DNA of 64,000 nucleotides, taken from Basidiobolus ranarum. Lineage: Eukaryota > Basidiobolomycota > Basidiobolomycetes > Basidiobolales. The stretch spans positions 1 to 64,000 of the forward strand of contig JASJQH010000002.1 in NCBI GenBank assembly GCA_040143965.1, written 5' to 3'. The notes under the pieces are model-generated. The model saw only the letters and a list, made by a program, of their open reading frames with translations, searched no databases and was not told where the DNA came from. Both the position numbers and the translations under genes were made by a program. Positions 59,033 to 64,000 of the stretch are shown piece after piece (the stretch's first letter is position 1; each line of letters opens with the position of its first letter).

Positions 59033-60993
59033 TTAATCACAGATACGATTCACCTCTTCCTGCGCTTCTTCCCATGGCTCTAAATTCTACAAAAGGTGAG
59101 TGATATCAGTACACTCGATTGTCTAACCAAGCAGTTGCGAGAAAGTCTTACCTTTTTGCACCATTTAACTTGGGCTTTAGCATAAGCAAGCAACATATCT
59201 CGTAAATCCAATTCTTTGCGCTTTTGGAATCGATCTAGGTCAATCTGGATGTTTGTTGAGATATCGGCGAGTTCAGCATTGATCATTTCTAATTGCTCTT
59301 CCAACTAAAAATTGATAAACAGTTACCACTACTTCAACGTACCAAAAGTAATCTATCATGCTTAAAATACCAGAGTGATTTGCTCTCGCGTTCTGCCAAT
59401 GTTGTTCCGTCTGGTGGCCTCCGGATCAACATCCATGATTCCATGGATAGTATAACTCAACCGATTTAAAAATGATGTGCTACTCTTCTTTCGGGAAGAT
59501 GATGGTGTACCTGATGCCGAGGATATGACTGAGGCAGCAGATGAGGGTGGTGTAGGCCTGGGTGACCCAAAAGTGTTGCCTTCGATGCTGGTGGTTTGGT
59601 CTACTTCATAATTGGTGATGTCTGGTTCATTAGCTGTGGGAGGAGTGGTACCAAGAGGGGCATTAATGAGGTCCTCTTCATCCAGTAGAGCGGTCTTCTT
59701 TAGAGCTTCTTCTAATCTCTTCGATTCTTGTTCGGCAAGTTCTAATTCATTGAGATATATACGTTTATTGGCCAAAGAATCCGAGGTAGTTTCAAGTTGC
59801 AAGTGCTTCAAATAACGATACTTCAACAGCTTCTTAATAATCGATGAGAACTGGACATATTCTTGTAGAGGCTCGGAGAATTCGCACTCCAATGTCGTAA
59901 CCTAAACCATGAATAAAAGTAAATATCACATGCTTGTGTTATACAAAATATCAGAGGTTACCATGGATCCAGTAGACATGAACGTAGCGTCCACAGCCTG
60001 TCCAATCCGTTCGATCGCATTAGCCAAAGAGTCAGTTTCATTAAGACTGAATCCATTGAAAACAGCACCGAGTTCGGCAAAGTCATTCGCAAGATCTAGA
60101 GGCTATGTCAGAGCATTGTTATGAAATATAGACGGTTGTTCGCTTTACCTCCAAGTTTCTTTGTAACTCTCTTTTGGGTCTTCTCAAGAGCTGTGATATG
60201 ATTGGAGAATTTATTGGTGTAAAGTTCACATTCCAGAAAACGAGGATCTGGCTTCTTTAATTGTTGAAGTGAGCTAGGTGTAGGCAACGGCGAAGGACTG
60301 GCTTGACTTTGAGAGGCAACCACTGGGGATGGTGGTGTCTGAAGTAGATTCTTAGGTATATTACTCAACGGTGGGGAATGCAATACTTCTGCCTGCAGAT
60401 AGACATAGGAATTTTAGTCACCAAGTAGCTTTAAAGCCGTAAAAGATCACATCATACCCATGATACATTCTCCAAAAACCGATGGAATACATGGTCCTCA
60501 GAGAGAATTGTATGTTCTGCTACACGGTTCAAAAAGGATTGTAATAAACGTTTACGCTTTTCTACCATTAAGATATCATCCTTTCGATTCTGCATGGTAG
60601 CATAATGTGCTATTTAAAAGTAAAGTATGCAGGGTAGTTAGAACGAAATAGTTTTGAGATACTTTCGACAAATATTTACCAATGGAGTGTTTTCTGGGTA
60701 TTGGCGGAACAATACAACTAGGGTGTAGTTTGCAAAGAGCATTTCGTAAAGATTCAAACTCCGAATATCTACGCCTAACCTCAAAGTTCTTAAATATTTA
60801 TGAAAAGGGAAGGTCAGTAAGCGAGACTCTGCACCATTACTTCTATTAAAGTAGTCAGACTTACACCAAAATTTATCACATAAGTAACGTAAGGACTTCC
60901 ACCATTATCACTAGCCTTTTGTGATCCAATTATTTTAAATGAATTACGTCGGAAGGCATACTCAATTTTGCAACAACAATCTGAATACTCCAT
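59033..60993 (-). CDS. PX and BAR-type sorting nexin (SNX41/ATG20-like)
   Basis: Six or more exons from a probable ATG at 60993 to TAA at 59033-59035. Sorting nexins of this type act with Snx4 in endosome recycling and selective autophagy. The PX domain reads FKIIGSQKASDNGGSPYVTYVINF, then VRRRYSEFESLRNAL and a Pro-rich IVPPIPRKHS phosphoinositide-binding part, followed by KRKRLLQSFLNRVAEH. A Pro/Ser-rich linker follows, then a helical BAR-like region (FLECELYTNKFSNHITALEKTQKRV ... LLKYRYLKHLQLETTSDSLANKR). An insert of about 85 Ser/Thr/Pro residues interrupts the BAR-like part before the last helices (ITLLEEQLEMINAELADI, LLAYAKAQVKWCKKNLEPWEEAQEEV). An upstream exon is possible because the N-terminus is short for SNX41. 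Confidence 0.82.
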
Positions 60994-61632
60994 ATTGAAG
61001 TTAAATACGCCCAATAGTCAAAGCGGAGTGTGTTTTGAAACTATATAATTCTTCGACTGGGAATTTTGTTGAATTACCAAAAATTACAACCCCTCTAAAC
61101 TGTGTGGATGAAGGAAACTTTAGCGTGGAGTGGGGTGAGAGGAAATAAGGAGTGAATAAAGACGGTATAATTATGAACAAGAAAAAGGACGCAAGCAATT
61201 TGACAATATCAATTTATTCATTAAATATTTAATCAAACTTCACAGTGGTAGAACATGGATAAAAGAAATCGAGAAATAAACATGTAAATAAGCAAAATAA
61301 GGAGGGAGTTTTGGAGTTTGGACTGCTTATTTGGTAAGATCTCTTGTCATCGTAACAATCATGTTGTACTTTTGACATCTGCGTCATCTTTGAGATCAAC
61401 ATTCATTCTCTTTGACTTTAACTGGTTATGTACAGTGTTTTAATCTAAAATGTGACGATTTCATAAAATAAATGCGACGATCACAAAAAATTGGAGATAA
61501 GTTGTCACATCAATCATATTTTAGCGATATTTGAACTTCATGCTTTAAGCCACCATTCCACCTAAAAAGCGTAAGTTGCCTCCTCCCACTATATACTAAC
61601 ATACTCGGCTGTTACTTTTTCTTTAAATTACT
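60994..61632. other. Divergent intergenic interval
   Basis: Between the sorting nexin and cyclin genes. AT-rich; no gene supported. Confidence 0.5.
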
Positions 61633-62889
61633 ATGAGAGGCCAGGATAAAACCCAACGAAAAGAGCGGCATCGAGGGCAAAGTTTGAAGGATAGAGAGGA
61701 GGCTTTGAAAATGTATACCTCACAGGTGCTTCTTTACATTTTTCAGAAAATCTAAATATCTACCTAACGAAATCTACATAGATATCGGATCCTTTAGGAG
61801 AATATCGACTCTTCATGCAACGACTTCGCTCCAACGGTGCAGCTACTGAAGATTATACACACATCCCTCGAAACCTGATAGGTATATGACATGTTATGAA
61901 TACTTAGAAATACTGTTCGTAAGAGATTTAACTGTAGTTTGAATGATTTAGACTTGGCAGTCGTTCTGATTGCTTCCATCGTTGCTAGAGATAGCTTTCT
62001 CTTACCTCGCACTCGCTCGATTGGCGATCCCATCAACCATTCCATCAGGATTAACCACACAGCCAGGAAGTTCATTCGCAAAGTTTTGGGTTTAACCCAG
62101 CTCTCGTGTACTAGCTTAATCCTTAGCTTGTTCTTCGCAGTAAGATTGCAACGTGAATCAAACCAGGTATACCAGACATACAGAAAGAGCAAACATCGCT
62201 TTTATAGTACTTGTGGTAAGAAGCAGTCATCCGATATGAGTGAGCTAGATAAAACCGAAGGATGGACTACGATCTCTATGTTTTTAGCGTCAGTTATTGT
62301 TGCCGATAAATATCTTTCCGATATTACATATACAAATAAGGATTGGGTGGACTTTACGCGTGGTAAATATACTCTCCTTGAGATCAATGAAATGGAAAGG
62401 AGGTTTTTGTCTCAGTTGAATTATAAACTTTACATTACGGAAGAGATGTATGAAGCATTTCTGTCGTACATTGAAGTGGCTCTAAGTCTAAACCAAATTG
62501 CTGGACGTGATACGCTAACGTACAAGGATCTATCCTTACTGTCTCAATCTTTATTACCTGAATACGTCACTCGCCTGGATCTGTCATTGCGTCCCTTGGA
62601 TGCTATAGTGCTTATGAGCAAAATGCTTAGTATTGTCTGTTTATGCTATGTTGCTGTGGTTGGCATTTTAGTTGGTGTAATCGCTAATTGTCTATATGGT
62701 GACAGCATTCAGAACTGTTCTATCAATAGTCATCCAATGAGCTCAAGATCTTCTTTAAATCACTCATACTCTAGCCATCAACAGCCATTCGTTACAAAGC
62801 AATCGTTAATCTGCACGCTCAACAACTTATCTGTTCCTTCACGAGCACTTGATAAACACACTATATTTGAATATCTCTTTTCATTGTAG
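61633..62889 (+). CDS. Pcl-type cyclin with a hydrophobic C-terminal segment
   Basis: Three exons (61633-61725, 61782-61881, 61952-62889) encode about 376 residues. Pcl/Pho80-type cyclins pair with Pho85/CDK5-like kinases. The N-terminus is basic (MRGQDKTQRKERHRGQSLKDREE). The cyclin box begins DLAVVLIASIVARDSF and has the signature FLASVIVADKYLSDITYTNKDWV and LLEINEMERRFLSQLNYKLYI, the pattern of PCL1/2 or CCNY-like cyclins. After the box comes a hydrophobic run (MLSIVCLCYVAVVGILVGVI, near residue 290) long enough for one membrane helix, then a Ser/His/Asn-rich tail. A cryptic intron over that run would be only about 37 bp, too short to be likely here. Kinase partner unknown. Confidence 0.8.
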
Positions 62890-63107
62890 CTCATGCTACA
62901 ATGTTTAACATATCCCTGAGGTATGATTTAGGTAAATAGTAAAGTAAATAATATGTGCTATAATGAGCATCCTTAAATTGTAAAATGAATTATTATTCTT
63001 GATCTAATTTCGAGTAAAGTTAAAAGTACAGATAAGAAAGATTAATGAACCATTTGTATGTATACGAGTGCAAGTATTTACGCGTCTTTTTCTTTTGATA
63101 AACTGGG

Positions 63108-64000
63108 TTACTCTTTATCCATTTCTATAGTTGCGGTGCCTCCCAAATCCGTTGATAAGGCAGAGGCCACAGCTTCAAGTTCTTCTAAAATTCTATCATT
63201 CTCTGTGGTATCCTCTTCTTCGTCTTCTGGTAGGGTAGACGCTGTGGCAATAAGTTCCTCTACATTTGTTATTTCCGCCATTTTTTCCTCGACTGGTTTA
63301 GGGATAATCTCTTTGGGGATTTCGTAAGTTGAACTTACGTCTTCACTGACCACGGTGATTCCCTCAGGTCGTTGAGTGTACACCTCAATGGTTGGGTACT
63401 CAATGATGGTTTTGTGAAAGAGAGAATCTTGAAGGGGTTTATCTAACGAGAGTTCCCAGTATTCTTTACGAGTAGCCTAGAATTTTACAACAAATGGGTC
63501 AACGATTCATATCACAATATGAAATATTCAGAGATAAAAATACTTACTGGAAGGAATGGAACTCTCATCAAAAGGATCAAAGAATCTAAAGGAGCACTGG
63601 CGTAGGTAGTCAATTTCGTGAGATTCAAAAGATTATCAGGTCGATTCTCAAGATGGTTCGTTAATAATTCCCGAAGTGTTTTATTCTCGGGTGCACGAGA
63701 ATCCGTTAAAGTCAAGTTACACTCGTTGAAAACCCAATCAACAGTCCAATGAATCTGTTTGAGTTTTGTGTGCCAAATACTCTTGTTACACGTACGACGC
63801 TTCATGCCTTGAGACATTCTCGATAGTCTCACACCATGTCGTTTCGCGTTGCTAGCCAAAAGATTATTCCGATGGGCACCACGACGTGCCTCAGAGTTTA
63901 ACGATAAATTCTCTCTAGCTGCGTTATCGGTTGTTCTCGAAGTTTCTTCTAAGAATACATAGTCTACCGTTGAAAAAGATTTCTTAGTATTGAATTGACA
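63108..64000 (-). CDS. BCD1: Box C/D snoRNP assembly factor BCD1 (ZNHIT6), N-terminus outside window
   Basis: The visible part is the C-terminal 273 residues in two exons (64000-63548 and 63476-63108); the gene continues past the right edge. Bcd1 is needed for box C/D snoRNP assembly and so for rRNA methylation. The zinc-finger HIT domain would lie outside; its last part may be visible near the edge. DYVFLEETSRTTDNAAR matches the conserved DYRFLEDVxRTAD block. KLKQIHWTVDWVFNECNLTL, KTLRELLTNHLENRPDN, LILLMRVPFLP and YWELSLDKPLQDSLFHKTIIEYPTIEV are the BCD1 core. An acidic tail of about 80 residues (EELIATASTLPEDEEEDTTEND) ends at TAA. Confidence 0.88.

Noticed and set aside
1-64000. CRISPR arrays, insertion sequences, integrases, viral genes, RiPP-modifying enzymes
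   Set aside because: None were seen; apart from the peptide array the window is spliced housekeeping genes.

Overview
The window looks like a gene-dense, AT-rich nuclear segment of a fungus outside Dikarya. That placement is an inference from gene content and splicing, not from a marker gene. Genes carry many short introns of about 50-100 bp with GTAAG-like donors and TAG/CAG acceptors. Several read as fungal or opisthokont housekeeping genes: OXA1, CYT1, VMA21, RIC1, SPT5, a type I PIP5K, a PX/coiled-coil sorting nexin, a Pcl-type cyclin, PIG-F, BCD1. Some content is unusual for textbook yeasts and moulds: a spliced AT-AC (U12-type) intron, a mitochondrial calcium uniporter, a fused lysine-ketoglutarate reductase/saccharopine dehydrogenase, and a sphingomyelin-synthase-like enzyme.

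Layout. Positions 1-3345 hold a tandem array of small secreted precursor genes: three readable copies, the first cut by the window edge, and one decayed copy. Each has a signal peptide (where visible) and two copies of a 14-residue peptide, DLHDLCGRWFCGHT, bounded by Lys/Arg pairs. This is the layout of Kex2-processed repeat precursors (fungal alpha-pheromones and other KEPs). It is the most novel feature here. After a 1.6 kb gap the region becomes ordinary genome. 4.9-18.6 kb: cytochrome b5 reductase, unknown proteins, a GSKIP-domain protein divergent from OXA1, the 20-exon LKR/SDH gene, a HAD phosphatase and a small putative mitochondrial protein. 20.4-26.6 kb: triose-phosphate-transporter-family protein, glia maturation factor (with the U12 intron), zinc alcohol dehydrogenase, SMS-like enzyme. 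27.8-35.9 kb: metacaspase, PLP aminotransferase, prefoldin 4, cytochrome c1, PPIL1 cyclophilin, HD-domain nucleotidase. 36.2-42.6 kb: RIC1 and a 7TM-RGS protein. 43.6-64 kb: SPT5, hypothetical ORF, PIP5K, VMA21, MCU, MATH-BTB, PIG-F, sorting nexin, cyclin, and the C-terminal part of BCD1.

The genes do not form one pathway. Several serve mitochondria (OXA1, CYT1, MCU, LKR/SDH, cytochrome b5 reductase) or Golgi/endosome traffic (RIC1, PIP5K, VMA21, sorting nexin), but this looks like ordinary eukaryotic gene order. Exon models were built by hand from splice signals, reading-frame phase and remembered family conservation; no alignment or database search was run.
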